From JAEUPI01 sp046348365 (GTDB lineage: Bacteria > Pseudomonadota > Gammaproteobacteria > Burkholderiales > Burkholderiaceae_C): a stretch of 64,000 bases of DNA. The DNA lies in the NCBI GenBank assembly GCA_046348365.1, contig JAXMEL010000001.1:558001-622000 (forward strand), given 5' to 3'. The position numbers were made by a program, and so were the translations under genes. Under the pieces are notes generated by a model, which was not told the DNA's origin, made no database searches, and worked only from the letters and a program-made list of their open reading frames with translations. This document shows positions 16,594 to 26,437 of this stretch, one piece after another (positions within the stretch are counted from its first letter, which is position 1; each line of letters opens with the position of its first letter).

Positions 16594-18303
16594 GTGAGCG
16601 CCGTCGCCGCCGAACCGGCAGCGCCCATTCGCCAGAAGCTGCACTGGACCGAGCGCATCGCGCACGCGGTGCTGCTGCTGGTGGCGCTGGCGCTGCTCGC
16701 ATTCCTGGCGGCGCCGCTGGCGGCGATCCTGCAGCAGTCGCTGCAGGACGCCGACGGCCGCTTCGCCGGGCTCGCGAACTTCATCGCCTACGCGCGCACG
16801 CCGGCGCTGCTGCAGTCGCTGTGGAACAGCCTGTGGGTGTCGGTGGTGGTCACGCTGGTGACGATCCCGCTCGCCTTCGGCTTCGCCTATGCGCTGGCGC
16901 GCAGCTGCATGCGCTTCAAGGGCCTGGCGCGCACGATCACGCTGGTGCCGCTGCTGGCCCCGTCGCTGCTGGCGGCGATCTCGCTGATCTACTGGTTCGG
17001 CAACCAGGGCGTGCTCAAGGCCTGGCTCGAGCGCTGGGGCATCGACCAGATCTACGGCGCGCCGGGCATCGTGATCGCCGAGATCTTCAGCACCTTCCCG
17101 CATGCGCTGATGATCCTGGTGACGGCGCTCACCGCGGCCGATGCGCGGCTGTACGAGGCGGCCGACGCGATGGGCACGTCGGCGGCGCGCAGGTTCTTCA
17201 CCATCACGCTGCCGGGCGCCAAGTACGGTTTGATTTCTGCCGCGCTGGTGACCTTCACGCTGGTGATCACCGATTTCGGCATCCCGAAGGTGATCGGCGG
17301 CAGCTTCAACGTGCTGGCCACCGACGTGTTCAAGCTGGTGATCGGCCAGCAGGACTTTCAGCGCGGCGCGGTGGTGGCGCTGCTGCTGCTGGCGCCGGCG
17401 GTGCTCACGTTCGCGGTCGACCATTGGGTCAGCCGCAAGCAGACCGCGATGCTCACCGCGCGCGCGGTGCCGTACGCACCGAAGAAGGCGCCGTGGTTCG
17501 ACACCGTGATGAGCGCGTATTGCATCGTGGTCTGCGCGCTGATCCTCGCGATGCTGGGCATGGCGGTGTTCGCGTCGTTCGCGAGCTTCTGGCCCTACAA
17601 CCTGAAGCCGAGCCTGCGCCACTACGCGATGGGGCTGTTCGACGCCGAGGTCGGCGATGCGTTCGTCAACAGCCTGCTGATGGCCGGCGGCACGGCGGTG
17701 GTGGGCACGGCGCTGGTGTTCGTGGCGGCCTACATGCTCGAGAAGACGCAGGGCCTGCGCCCGCTGCGCAGCCTGGTGCGCCTGCTGGCGATGCTGCCGA
17801 TGGCGGTGCCGGGGCTGGTGCTGGGGTTGGGCTACATCTTCTTCTTCAACGCGCCGGCCAATCCGCTGAACGGCCTGTACCACACGCTGACGCTGCTCAC
17901 GGTGTGCACCGTGGTGCACTTCTACACCACGGGTCATCTCACGGCGGTGACGGCGCTGAAGAGCCTCGACGCCGAATTCGAGGCGGTGTCGGCCTCGCTG
18001 AAGGTGCCGTTCTACAAGACCTTCTGGCGCGTGACGCTGCCGATCTGCACGCCGGCGCTGGTGGACATCGCGCGCTACTTCTTCATCAACGCGATGACGA
18101 CGATCTCGGCGGTGGTGTTCCTCTATGCACCCGAGACCAAGGTTGCGGCGATCGCGATCCTGAATCTCGACGAGGCCGGCGAGATCGGCGCGGCGGCGGC
18201 GATGGCGGTGCTGATCGCGGCGGCGAATGCGGTGGCCACGGTGCTGTTCATGGGGTTGGCGTGGTGGATCGATCGAAGGACGCAGGCTTGGAAGAAGCGG
18301 TGA
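16594..18303 (+). CDS. ABC transporter permease, fused double unit, 2-aminoethylphosphonate type
   Basis: The inner-membrane channel of the AEP-type importer, 569 residues. Two BPD_transp_1 modules are fused in one chain. The first coupling loop is EAADAMGTSAARRFFTITLPGA (about residues 187-208), and the second is EFEAVSASLKVPFYKTFW (about residues 463-480). Around twelve membrane segments are visible. The GTG start at 16594 follows AGGGGG. Fused permeases are usual in iron(III)- and AEP-type systems. The gene is followed by a 550-base dispersed repeat and then phnW. Confidence 0.85.
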   Translation: MSAVAAEPAAPIRQKLHWTERIAHAVLLLVALALLAFLAAPLAAILQQSLQDADGRFAGLANFIAYARTPALLQSLWNSLWVSVVVTLVTIPLAFGFAYALARSCMRFKGLARTITLVPLLAPSLLAAISLIYWFGNQGVLKAWLERWGIDQIYGAPGIVIAEIFSTFPHALMILVTALTAADARLYEAADAMGTSAARRFFTITLPGAKYGLISAALVTFTLVITDFGIPKVIGGSFNVLATDVFKLVIGQQDFQRGAVVALLLLAPAVLTFAVDHWVSRKQTAMLTARAVPYAPKKAPWFDTVMSAYCIVVCALILAMLGMAVFASFASFWPYNLKPSLRHYAMGLFDAEVGDAFVNSLLMAGGTAVVGTALVFVAAYMLEKTQGLRPLRSLVRLLAMLPMAVPGLVLGLGYIFFFNAPANPLNGLYHTLTLLTVCTVVHFYTTGHLTAVTALKSLDAEFEAVSASLKVPFYKTFWRVTLPICTPALVDIARYFFINAMTTISAVVFLYAPETKVAAIAILNLDEAGEIGAAAAMAVLIAAANAVATVLFMGLAWWIDRRTQAWKKR

Positions 18304-18930
18304 TGTTGAGCTTGTCGAATTGCGATCGAAGCATGGAGCGGCGCGGCGGGCGGTACCCGCTGGGGGCTCATACTGGGTCGGTCGGCGCCTGCGGCGCCGA
18401 CTTCGCTGTGGTGCTCGCGCCGAGGGTCGCGCCGCCGAACTCACTGCGCGAGCTTCGCTCGCTCCGTTCAAACATCGTCGGCGAGTCAGAGCACGAAGCG
18501 CGCTGCGCGCGCCGACCCACGTCGCTGCGCTCCTCGCCGCCCCACAAATCGCCCCCAGCGGGTACCGCCCACCGCGCTGCACCGCTCGCTGCCTGCGGCG
18601 CATGCCAACAGTGGTGCTGGGCAAAGGTGGGTTGGGGCAGGACTGGGCGCGCCTATGAGGCGCCGAGAAGCGCAGGCGGGCGAAGGTTGCCCATCGCCGT
18701 AAGGCGATGGGACGGCGAGGACTTGGAGCTCCGAGCACAGTGGCGCCGCGCGAGCGGCGTCACGGCCGTGCGAGGGCGAGTTCCGCAGCCGCCTTCGCCC
18801 GCCGAGCATCGCAGGGCACCCCGGAGCGCAGCGGAGGGGCGCCTCATTGAAGCGCCCAGGCCTGCCCCAACCCGCCTTTGTCGCGCCAGCCCGTGGCATG
18901 AATGAAGCAACGAACCAGAAGACAACACAG
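18304..18930. other. Long gap filled by dispersed repeat copy A
   Basis: 627 bases between the AEP permease and phnW. No credible gene is seen; the open frames here are arginine-rich and occur on both strands. Nearly all of it is the repeat described at 18330-18880. Confidence 0.7.
18330..18880. repeat. Long hairpin-rich dispersed repeat, copy A
   Basis: It shares long identical blocks, in the same order and orientation, with copy B at 56547-57014. Examples are the block from GCGGCGCGGCGGGCGGTACC onward and the block containing AGGTTGCCCATCGCCGTAAG. Copy A also has a perfect 20-base inverted pair at 18348-18367 and 18551-18570 bracketing about 180 bases that are absent from copy B. A stem CCATCGCC-GTAA-GGCGATGG lies at 18691-18710. 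No transposase is encoded. Confidence 0.85.
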
Positions 18931-20049
18931 ATGGACCGCGACCGCATCCTCCTCACCCCCGGCCCCCTGACCACCACGCTGCGCACCAAGCTCGCGATGC
19001 TGAAGGACTGGGGCTCGTGGGACGCCGACTTCAACGCCGTCACCGCCGGCCTGCGCAAGAGCCTGCTCGACATCGTGCACGGCCACGACTCGCACGTGCT
19101 GGTGCCGCTGCAGGGCAGCGGCACCTTCAGCGTCGAGGCCGCGGTGGCCACGCTCGTGCCGCGCTCCGGCCACGTGCTGGTGCCCGACAACGGCGCCTAC
19201 TGCAAGCGCGCCGCCAGGCTCACGCAGATGATGGACCGCAAGGCCACCGTGCTGCCCTGCCCCGAGGACGCGCCGATCTCGCCGGCCGCCGTCGAGGCCG
19301 CGCTGAAGGCCGACGCGTCGATCACGCACGTGATCCTCATCCACTGCGAAACCGGCACCGGTGTCGAGAACCCGCTGGCCGAGGTGGCGGCGCTGTGCGA
19401 GCGGCTCGGCAAGGGCCTGATCGTCGACGCGATGTCGAGCTTCGCCGCGCTGCCCATCGACGCGCGACGCATCCGCTTCGATGCCTTGATCGCCGCCAGC
19501 GGCAAGTGCCTCGAAGGCGTGCCCGGCATGGGCTTCGTGTTCATCCGCAAGGCCGTGCTCGACGCGTGCGCCGGCAACAGCCAGAGCCTGGCGATGGACC
19601 TGCACGACCAGCATGCGTACATGGAGAAGACCGGCCAGTGGCGCTTCACGCCGCCCACGCACGTGGTGGTGGCGCTGGCCGAAGCGGTGAAGCAGTTCGT
19701 CGAAGAGGGCGGGCAGAGCGCGCGCCTGGCGCGCTACGCCGACAACTGCCGCGCGCTGGTGGGCGGCATGGCGGCGCTCGGCTTCGAGCCGCTGCTGAAA
19801 CCCGAGGTGCAGGCGCCGATCATCGTCACCTTCCACGCGCCGGCGCATGCGGCCTACGACTTCAAGCGCTTCTACGCCGGCGCCAAGCAGCGCGGCTTCG
19901 TCCTCTACCCCGGCAAGCTCACGCAGATCGAGACCTTCCGCGTCGGCTGCATCGGCGCCATCGGCCGCAACGAGATGAACCAGGCCGTGCAGGCCGTGGC
20001 CGACACGCTGCGCGAGATGGGCATCCCCAACGGCGCGCCCGCGCGCTGA
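18931..20049 (+). CDS. phnW: 2-aminoethylphosphonate-pyruvate transaminase
   Basis: Transfers the amino group of AEP to pyruvate, giving phosphonoacetaldehyde and L-alanine; it needs PLP. ATG at 18931 starts just before the family's N-terminal ILLTPGPLTTT; an in-frame ATG at 18898 is possible. The protein has 372 residues, the normal length. Clear marks are GSGTFSVEA, HCETGTGVENPLAE, the aspartate region LIVDAMSSF and the PLP lysine in ASGKCLEGVPGMGF. A C-terminal RVGCIGAIG motif is also typical. It supplies the substrate of PhnY. It leads a tight run of genes on the same strand, although the repeat separates it from the transporter genes. Confidence 0.92.
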   Translation: MDRDRILLTPGPLTTTLRTKLAMLKDWGSWDADFNAVTAGLRKSLLDIVHGHDSHVLVPLQGSGTFSVEAAVATLVPRSGHVLVPDNGAYCKRAARLTQMMDRKATVLPCPEDAPISPAAVEAALKADASITHVILIHCETGTGVENPLAEVAALCERLGKGLIVDAMSSFAALPIDARRIRFDALIAASGKCLEGVPGMGFVFIRKAVLDACAGNSQSLAMDLHDQHAYMEKTGQWRFTPPTHVVVALAEAVKQFVEEGGQSARLARYADNCRALVGGMAALGFEPLLKPEVQAPIIVTFHAPAHAAYDFKRFYAGAKQRGFVLYPGKLTQIETFRVGCIGAIGRNEMNQAVQAVADTLREMGIPNGAPAR

Positions 20050-20070
20050 CTCCCAACGAGGCACCTCACC

Positions 20071-21450
20071 ATGGCGACGAAGATCTCGAACGAACACCCG
20101 GCGCTGGCCGCCGTGCGCGCCGGCGGCAGCGGCAAGGTCAAGGTCGCGGTCAGCGACATCGATGGCATCCTGCGCGGCAAATACCTGCACATCGACAAGT
20201 TCCACGGCGCGGCCGAGCCGCACCCCAAGGGCGGCTTCGGCTTCTGCGACGTGGTGTTCGGCTGGGACTCGGGCGACCAGTGCTACGACAACACGCAGGT
20301 CACCGGCTGGCAGCACGGCTTCCCCGACGCGCTGGCGCGCATCGACCTCGACACCGCGCGCAACGTGCCGTGGGACGGCAACGTGCCGTTCTTCCTCGGC
20401 GAATTCGTCAACGCCGACGGCTCGCCCTACCCCGTGTGCCCGCGCCAGGTGCTCAAGCGCGTGCTCGCGCGCGCACGCAAGATCGGCTTCACCGTGATGG
20501 CGGGCATGGAGTTCGAGTGGTTCAATTTCGCCGAGACGCCGCAGAGCTGGGCCGCCAAGCGCGGCGTCGGCCCCGAGCCGATCACGCCGGGCATGTTCGG
20601 CTACTCGCTGCTGCGCATGGGCGACCAGCGCGGCTTCTTCCATGCGCTGATGGACGAGATGGCCGCCTTCCGCGTGCCGATCGAAGGCCTGCACACCGAG
20701 ACGGGCCCCGGCGTGTACGAGGCGGCGATCGCCTTCAGCGAAGCGCTCGAGGCGGCCGACCGCGCGATTCTCTTCAAGACCGGCGCCAAGGAAATCGGCA
20801 AGCGCTTCGGCATCATGCCGAGCTTCATGGCCAAGTGGCACCAGCAGCTGCCGGGCTGCAGCGGCCACATCCACCAGAGCCTGAGCGACGGCAAGAGCAA
20901 CCTCTTCTTCGACGCCAAGAGCAAGCGCGCGATGAGCAAGCTCTTCGAGAGCTACCTCGCCGGCCAGGTGGCCTGCCTGATGGAGTTCGCGCCGATGTTC
21001 TGGCCCACGATCAACAGCTACAAGCGGCTGGTCGACGGCTTCTGGGCGCCGGTGAAACCCACCTGGGGCCTCGACAACCGCACCGCGAGCTTCCGCGTCA
21101 TCGCCGGCAGCCCGAAGAGCACGCGGCTCGAAACGCGCTGCCCCGGCGCCGACGTGAACCCGTATCTCGCGATGGCCGCCGTGGTGGCCGCCGGCATGCA
21201 CGGCGTGGAGAAAGGCCTGAAGCTCACCGCGCCGCCGATCACCGGCACCAACCAGGGGGCAGAGAAGATCCCGCGTGCGCCGCGCTCGCTGCTGCGTTCG
21301 ACGCACAATTTCAAGGCATCCCAGGTCGCCCGCGACTGGTTCGGCGACACCTTCGTCGACCACTTTGCCGCCACCCGCGTGTGGGAACACCGGCAGTGGC
21401 AGGACGCGGTGACCGACTGGGAGTTGAAGCGCTACTTCGAGATCATCTGA
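20071..21450 (+). CDS. Glutamine synthetase-like gamma-glutamyl-amine ligase
   Basis: Probably joins glutamate to an amine using ATP, as PuuA does with putrescine. The 459-residue protein has glutamine synthetase motifs: MAGMEFEWFNF, TGPGVYEAAIAF, the ammonium/ATP site PGCSGHIHQSL, NSYKRLVDGFWAP and the RCPGADVNPYLAMAA segment. The bacterial GlnA adenylylation tyrosine region is not apparent. The gene stops directly before the alcohol dehydrogenase start (TGA then ATG with no gap). Two gamma-glutamyl hydrolases and an aldehyde dehydrogenase in the same run argue for a gamma-glutamylation pathway rather than ammonia assimilation. The amine is not known; ethanolamine is my best guess. Confidence 0.8.
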   Translation: MATKISNEHPALAAVRAGGSGKVKVAVSDIDGILRGKYLHIDKFHGAAEPHPKGGFGFCDVVFGWDSGDQCYDNTQVTGWQHGFPDALARIDLDTARNVPWDGNVPFFLGEFVNADGSPYPVCPRQVLKRVLARARKIGFTVMAGMEFEWFNFAETPQSWAAKRGVGPEPITPGMFGYSLLRMGDQRGFFHALMDEMAAFRVPIEGLHTETGPGVYEAAIAFSEALEAADRAILFKTGAKEIGKRFGIMPSFMAKWHQQLPGCSGHIHQSLSDGKSNLFFDAKSKRAMSKLFESYLAGQVACLMEFAPMFWPTINSYKRLVDGFWAPVKPTWGLDNRTASFRVIAGSPKSTRLETRCPGADVNPYLAMAAVVAAGMHGVEKGLKLTAPPITGTNQGAEKIPRAPRSLLRSTHNFKASQVARDWFGDTFVDHFAATRVWEHRQWQDAVTDWELKRYFEII

Positions 21451-22584
21451 ATGAGCATCACCCAATTCGCCTTCCCCACCCCGATCCACTTCGGCGCCGG
21501 CGCGCGCAAGCTCGCCGGGCCGCACCTGCTGGAGCTGGGCTGCAGACGCCCGCTGATCGTCACCGACCGCGCGCTCGCCGCGCTGCCGGTGATGACCGAG
21601 TTCAAGGCCCATCTGCAGGGCCTGCAGGTGGCGGTGTTCGACGGCATCTTCGGCAACCCCACCTGCGCGATGGTGATGGCCGGTGCCGCCGCGTACAAGG
21701 CCCACGGCGCCGACTGCGTGATCGGCTTCGGCGGCGGCGCGGCGCTCGACGTGGCCAAGGTCGTCGGCCTGATGGCCACGCACGCGGGTGACGTGCTCGA
21801 ATACGTGTGGGACCACCCGCACGTGCGCGCGATCACGCAGCAGCTGCCGCACTTCATCGCGCTGCCCACCACCTCGGGCACCGGCTCCGAGGTCGGCCGC
21901 TCGGCGGTGGTGAGCGAGAACGACACGCACCACAAGCGCACCGTGTTCAGCCCGAAGATCCTGGCCCGCGCCGTGTTCGCCGATCCCGAGCTGACGCTCG
22001 CGCTGCCCGCGGCGGTGACGGCCGCCACCGGCATGGATGCGCTGACGCACAACATCGAGAGCTACCTCTCGCCGGCCTATCACCCGCTGTGCGACGGCAT
22101 CGCGCTCGAAGGGCTGCGCATCGGCGCGCGCGCGCTCGCCGCTGCGGTGGCCGAGCCGGGCAACGTGCAGGCGCGCGCCGACATGATGATGAGCTCGATG
22201 ATGGGCGCCATCGCGTTCCAGAAGGACCTCGGCTCGGTGCACGCCTGCGCGCATGCGCTCTCGGCCGTGTGCGACCTGCACCACGGCCTGGCCAACGCGC
22301 TGATGATCGAGCCGGTGCTGGCCTTCAACCGCGAGGCCGTGCCCGCCAAGTTCGACGAGATGGCGCACGCGGCGGGCGTGGCCGGCGGCGGTGCGGCCTT
22401 CGTGCCGTGGCTGAAGAGCCTGAAGGCACGCATCGGCATCACCGGCGGCCTTGCGGCGCGCGGCGTCACGAAGGCGATGCTGCCGCGATTGGTGCCGCTG
22501 GCCGCGAAGGATTTCACCGCGCAGACCAACCCGCGCGCCGCCGCCGAGGCAGACTACGAGCGCTTCTTCGTCGAAGCCATGTAG
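21451..22584 (+). CDS. Iron-containing alcohol dehydrogenase
   Basis: A group III, probably Fe- or Zn-dependent NAD(P) oxidoreductase of 377 residues. It has the cofactor loop FGGGAALDVAKVVGL and the PTTSGTGSEVGRSAVVS motif. The metal site is formed by DALTHNIESY, the histidine in HACAHAL and DLHHGLANALMIEP. It follows the ligase gene without a gap. In a gamma-glutamyl pathway it would oxidise the hydroxyl of a glutamylated amino alcohol to the aldehyde. The alternative is reduction of phosphonoacetaldehyde, as some family members do in phosphonate biosynthesis; the surrounding catabolic genes make this less likely. Confidence 0.82.
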   Translation: MSITQFAFPTPIHFGAGARKLAGPHLLELGCRRPLIVTDRALAALPVMTEFKAHLQGLQVAVFDGIFGNPTCAMVMAGAAAYKAHGADCVIGFGGGAALDVAKVVGLMATHAGDVLEYVWDHPHVRAITQQLPHFIALPTTSGTGSEVGRSAVVSENDTHHKRTVFSPKILARAVFADPELTLALPAAVTAATGMDALTHNIESYLSPAYHPLCDGIALEGLRIGARALAAAVAEPGNVQARADMMMSSMMGAIAFQKDLGSVHACAHALSAVCDLHHGLANALMIEPVLAFNREAVPAKFDEMAHAAGVAGGGAAFVPWLKSLKARIGITGGLAARGVTKAMLPRLVPLAAKDFTAQTNPRAAAEADYERFFVEAM

Positions 22585-22598
22585 GCCGTGATGCAGCC

Positions 22599-23381
22599 AT
22601 GACAGACCGCCTGAAGATCGGCATCTCTGCCTGCTTCTTCCACCCCGACGCGAACCGCCCCGTCTTCACCGGCAAGACGCTGCAGTACATCGAGCAGTCG
22701 GTCGCGCACTGGGTGGCGGCGAGCGGCCAGGCGCTGCCGGTGATGGTGCCCTCGCCCGAGGGCGACACCTCGCGCGGCACCGTGAGCCATGCCGACTACG
22801 CGCAGTGGCTCGACGGCCTGGTGCTGATGGGCGGCTCCGACATGTGGCCCGGCCACTACGGCGAGGAGCCGCTCGAGCCGCGGTGGACGGGCGACGCCAT
22901 CCGCGACCGCTACGAGACCGCGCTCGCGCGCGCCTTCGTCGCCGCCGGCAAGCCGGTGTTCGGCGTCTGCCGCGGGCTGCAGGTGCTCAACGTGGCCTTC
23001 GGCGGCACGCTGCTGCAAGACATCGCCACGCAGCGGCCCGAGGCGCTGGCGCATCGCGACGCCGGCAAATACGACCGGAACTTCCACGACGTGGAGTTCG
23101 TGCCCGGCACGCGCCTCGCGCAGCTCTACCCCGGCCTCGCCCGCGTGCGGACCAACAGCGTGCACCACCAGGGCATCAACCGGCTCGCCGAGCGCTTCGT
23201 CGTCGAGGCCCGCTGCCCCGATGATCAGATGATCGAGGCCGTGCGCTGGCAGGGCCCGAGCTTCATGGCCGCCGTACAGTGGCACCCGGAGTTCCACGAT
23301 CCCGAGGACCGCAGCGTGATCGACGACGGCCCGATCCTGCAGGACTTTCTCGACGCGGCGCGCGCCGCGCGCGGAGGCTGA
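22599..23381 (+). CDS. Gamma-glutamyl amide hydrolase, PuuD-like (first copy)
   Basis: A class I glutamine amidotransferase-like hydrolase of 260 residues that would release glutamate from a gamma-glutamyl product. The nucleophile cysteine is in VFGVCRGLQVLN (about residue 126), and the His-Glu pair is in AVQWHPEF (about residues 227-229). The conserved GGTLLQDIATQRP block is present. It begins 14 bases after the alcohol dehydrogenase. It is clearly homologous over its full length to the next gene, which suggests a tandem duplication with later divergence. Confidence 0.85.
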   Translation: MTDRLKIGISACFFHPDANRPVFTGKTLQYIEQSVAHWVAASGQALPVMVPSPEGDTSRGTVSHADYAQWLDGLVLMGGSDMWPGHYGEEPLEPRWTGDAIRDRYETALARAFVAAGKPVFGVCRGLQVLNVAFGGTLLQDIATQRPEALAHRDAGKYDRNFHDVEFVPGTRLAQLYPGLARVRTNSVHHQGINRLAERFVVEARCPDDQMIEAVRWQGPSFMAAVQWHPEFHDPEDRSVIDDGPILQDFLDAARAARGG

Positions 23382-23415
23382 CAACGCGCCACCCGGCACG
23401 CGCGTTGCGCACACC

Positions 23416-24210
23416 ATGACCTCCCGCCCGCTGCTGATCGGCATCTCCTCGCGCATCTACATGCCGGGCGTGCCCGGCATCAAGGTCGACGGCATCTGGA
23501 CCAAGAACCTGCACTACCTGGAGCAGTCGGTGGCGCACTGGGTGCTCTCGGGCCACGCGATGGCGGTGATGGTGCCGGCGGTCACGCGCGACTCGATCGT
23601 CACCCGCAGCGACCTCGACCTCGACGACTACGCCGCCACGCTCGACGGCCTGCTGCTGCAAGGCGGCAACGACGTCGCGCCCGAAAGCTACGGCGAGACG
23701 CCGCTGCACCCCGATTGGTCGGGCGACCGCGTGCGCGATGTCTACGAGATGGAGCTGATCGATGCCTTCGTGCGCGCCGGCAAGCCGGTGTTCGGCATCT
23801 GCCGCGGGCTGCAGCTGCTCAACGTGATGTTCGGCGGCACGCTGCTGCAAGACATCGCCACCCAGCGCCCCGAATCCCTCGCGCACCGCGACGGCTCGGC
23901 CTTCGAGCGCCACTTCCATCCGGTGCAGCTCGTGCCGGGCACGCGCCTCGGGCAGCTGTATGCCGGCACGCACCAGGGCGTGGTCAACAGCCTGCACCAC
24001 CAGGCGATCAAGGATCTCGCGCCCGGCTTCACCGTCGAGGCGCTGTGCCCCAGCGACGGCACCATCGAGGCGATCCGCCGCAACGGCACGGGCTACATCG
24101 CCGGCGTGCAGTGGCACCCCGAATTCCACACCCCCGGCGACCCCGACCATTTCGACGACAACCCGCTGCTGCAGGACTTCCTCGCAGCCTGCCGCGCCAC
24201 GCGGCGCTGA
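23416..24210 (+). CDS. Gamma-glutamyl amide hydrolase, PuuD-like (second copy)
   Basis: Paralogue of the preceding gene, 264 residues, with the whole catalytic set kept: cysteine in VFGICRGLQLLN, histidine and glutamate in VQWHPEF. The N-terminal parts differ most (ISSRIYMPGVPGIKVDGIW here), which is where PuuD-type enzymes form part of the substrate pocket. The two copies may therefore act on different gamma-glutamyl compounds. The spacing is 34 bases from the first copy and 13 bases to the aldehyde dehydrogenase. Confidence 0.85.
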   Translation: MTSRPLLIGISSRIYMPGVPGIKVDGIWTKNLHYLEQSVAHWVLSGHAMAVMVPAVTRDSIVTRSDLDLDDYAATLDGLLLQGGNDVAPESYGETPLHPDWSGDRVRDVYEMELIDAFVRAGKPVFGICRGLQLLNVMFGGTLLQDIATQRPESLAHRDGSAFERHFHPVQLVPGTRLGQLYAGTHQGVVNSLHHQAIKDLAPGFTVEALCPSDGTIEAIRRNGTGYIAGVQWHPEFHTPGDPDHFDDNPLLQDFLAACRATRR

Positions 24211-24223
24211 ACCCCACCGCACC

Positions 24224-25593
<1,370 letters not shown>

Positions 25594-25597
<4 letters not shown>

Positions 25598-26286
25598 TCG
25601 CGCCGCGGCCGCTGCGCCTCACGCTGTTCGACCTCGACCACACGCTGCTCGACGGCGACAGCGACGTGCTGTGGTGCGAGTTCCTGATGGACCGCGGCGA
25701 GCTCGCGCGCGCCGAGTTCGAAGCGCGCAACCGCCAGATGGCGCGCGACTACCAGGCCGGCACCGTGAGCGCGCAGGCCTTCTGCGAGTTCTACGTCGGC
25801 ACGCTGGCCGGCCGCACGCGCGCGCAGTGGGAGCCGCTGCGCCGGTCGTTTCTCGACGAGGTGATCGCGCCGCGCATCGGCGCGGCAGCGCACGAGCTGG
25901 TCGCGCGCCACCGCAGCGCCGGCGAGCTGGTGCTGCTCAGCACCGCGACCAACCGTTTCCTCACCGAGCTGACCGCGATGCACCTGGGCATCTCGCACCT
26001 GATCGCCACCGAATGCGAAGTGGATGCCGAAGGCCGCTTCACCGGCCGCGTGGCCGGAACGCTGAACATGCGCGAGGGCAAGATCACGCGGCTGCACGCC
26101 TGGCTCGCCGCGCAACGCATCGACCCGCTCGATTGCGAGACCACGTTCTACAGCGATTCGATCAACGACCTGCCGCTGCTGGCCAAGGTGCGCCACCCGG
26201 TGGCGGTGAACCCCGACATGCGCCTCGGCGCCGAGGCGGCCGAGCGCGGCTGGCCCGTGATCCACTTGCGCGACCTCGCCGACTGA
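25594..26286 (+). CDS. HAD-IB family phosphatase
   Basis: A phosphomonoesterase of the phosphoserine-phosphatase-like group, 230 residues. The GTG start overlaps the upstream stop (GTGA). All four HAD motifs are seen: FDLDHTLLDGDSD (nucleophile and acid aspartates), STATN, the lysine in REGKITRLHAW, and the metal motif YSDSINDLPLL. A helical cap lies between motifs I and II. As the last gene of the run it could release phosphate from a phosphorylated amine such as O-phosphoethanolamine. This is inference; a role as a general phosphoserine phosphatase cannot be excluded. Confidence 0.8.
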
Positions 26287-26437
26287 TCCGCACCCGGCCT
26301 CGGCGTCCGAGGCCCATTGAGCCAACGCAAGCGCGCGCACCAAGGCACGCGCCTTTACCCGGCTTTACGCGGCTGTCGCCAGCGCGAAAGGCGCAGACTG
26401 CACAGTGGCATCGTTCTTGCCGACACTGCGCGTATCG

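Noticed and set aside
14353..18303. Iron(III) or spermidine/putrescine ABC transporter
   Set aside because: The receptor and ATPase are distantly related to those families, but the fused permease and the linked phnW, phnA and phnY favour AEP. This is not fully excluded.
18330..18880. Open frames within the long repeat on both strands, shared with 56547-57014
   Set aside because: The frames are broken differently in the two copies and are R/A/P-rich, so the conserved unit is DNA or RNA rather than protein.
21451..22584. Phosphonoacetaldehyde reductase (phosphonate biosynthesis)
   Set aside because: No PEP mutase or phosphonopyruvate decarboxylase is present; all linked genes are catabolic.
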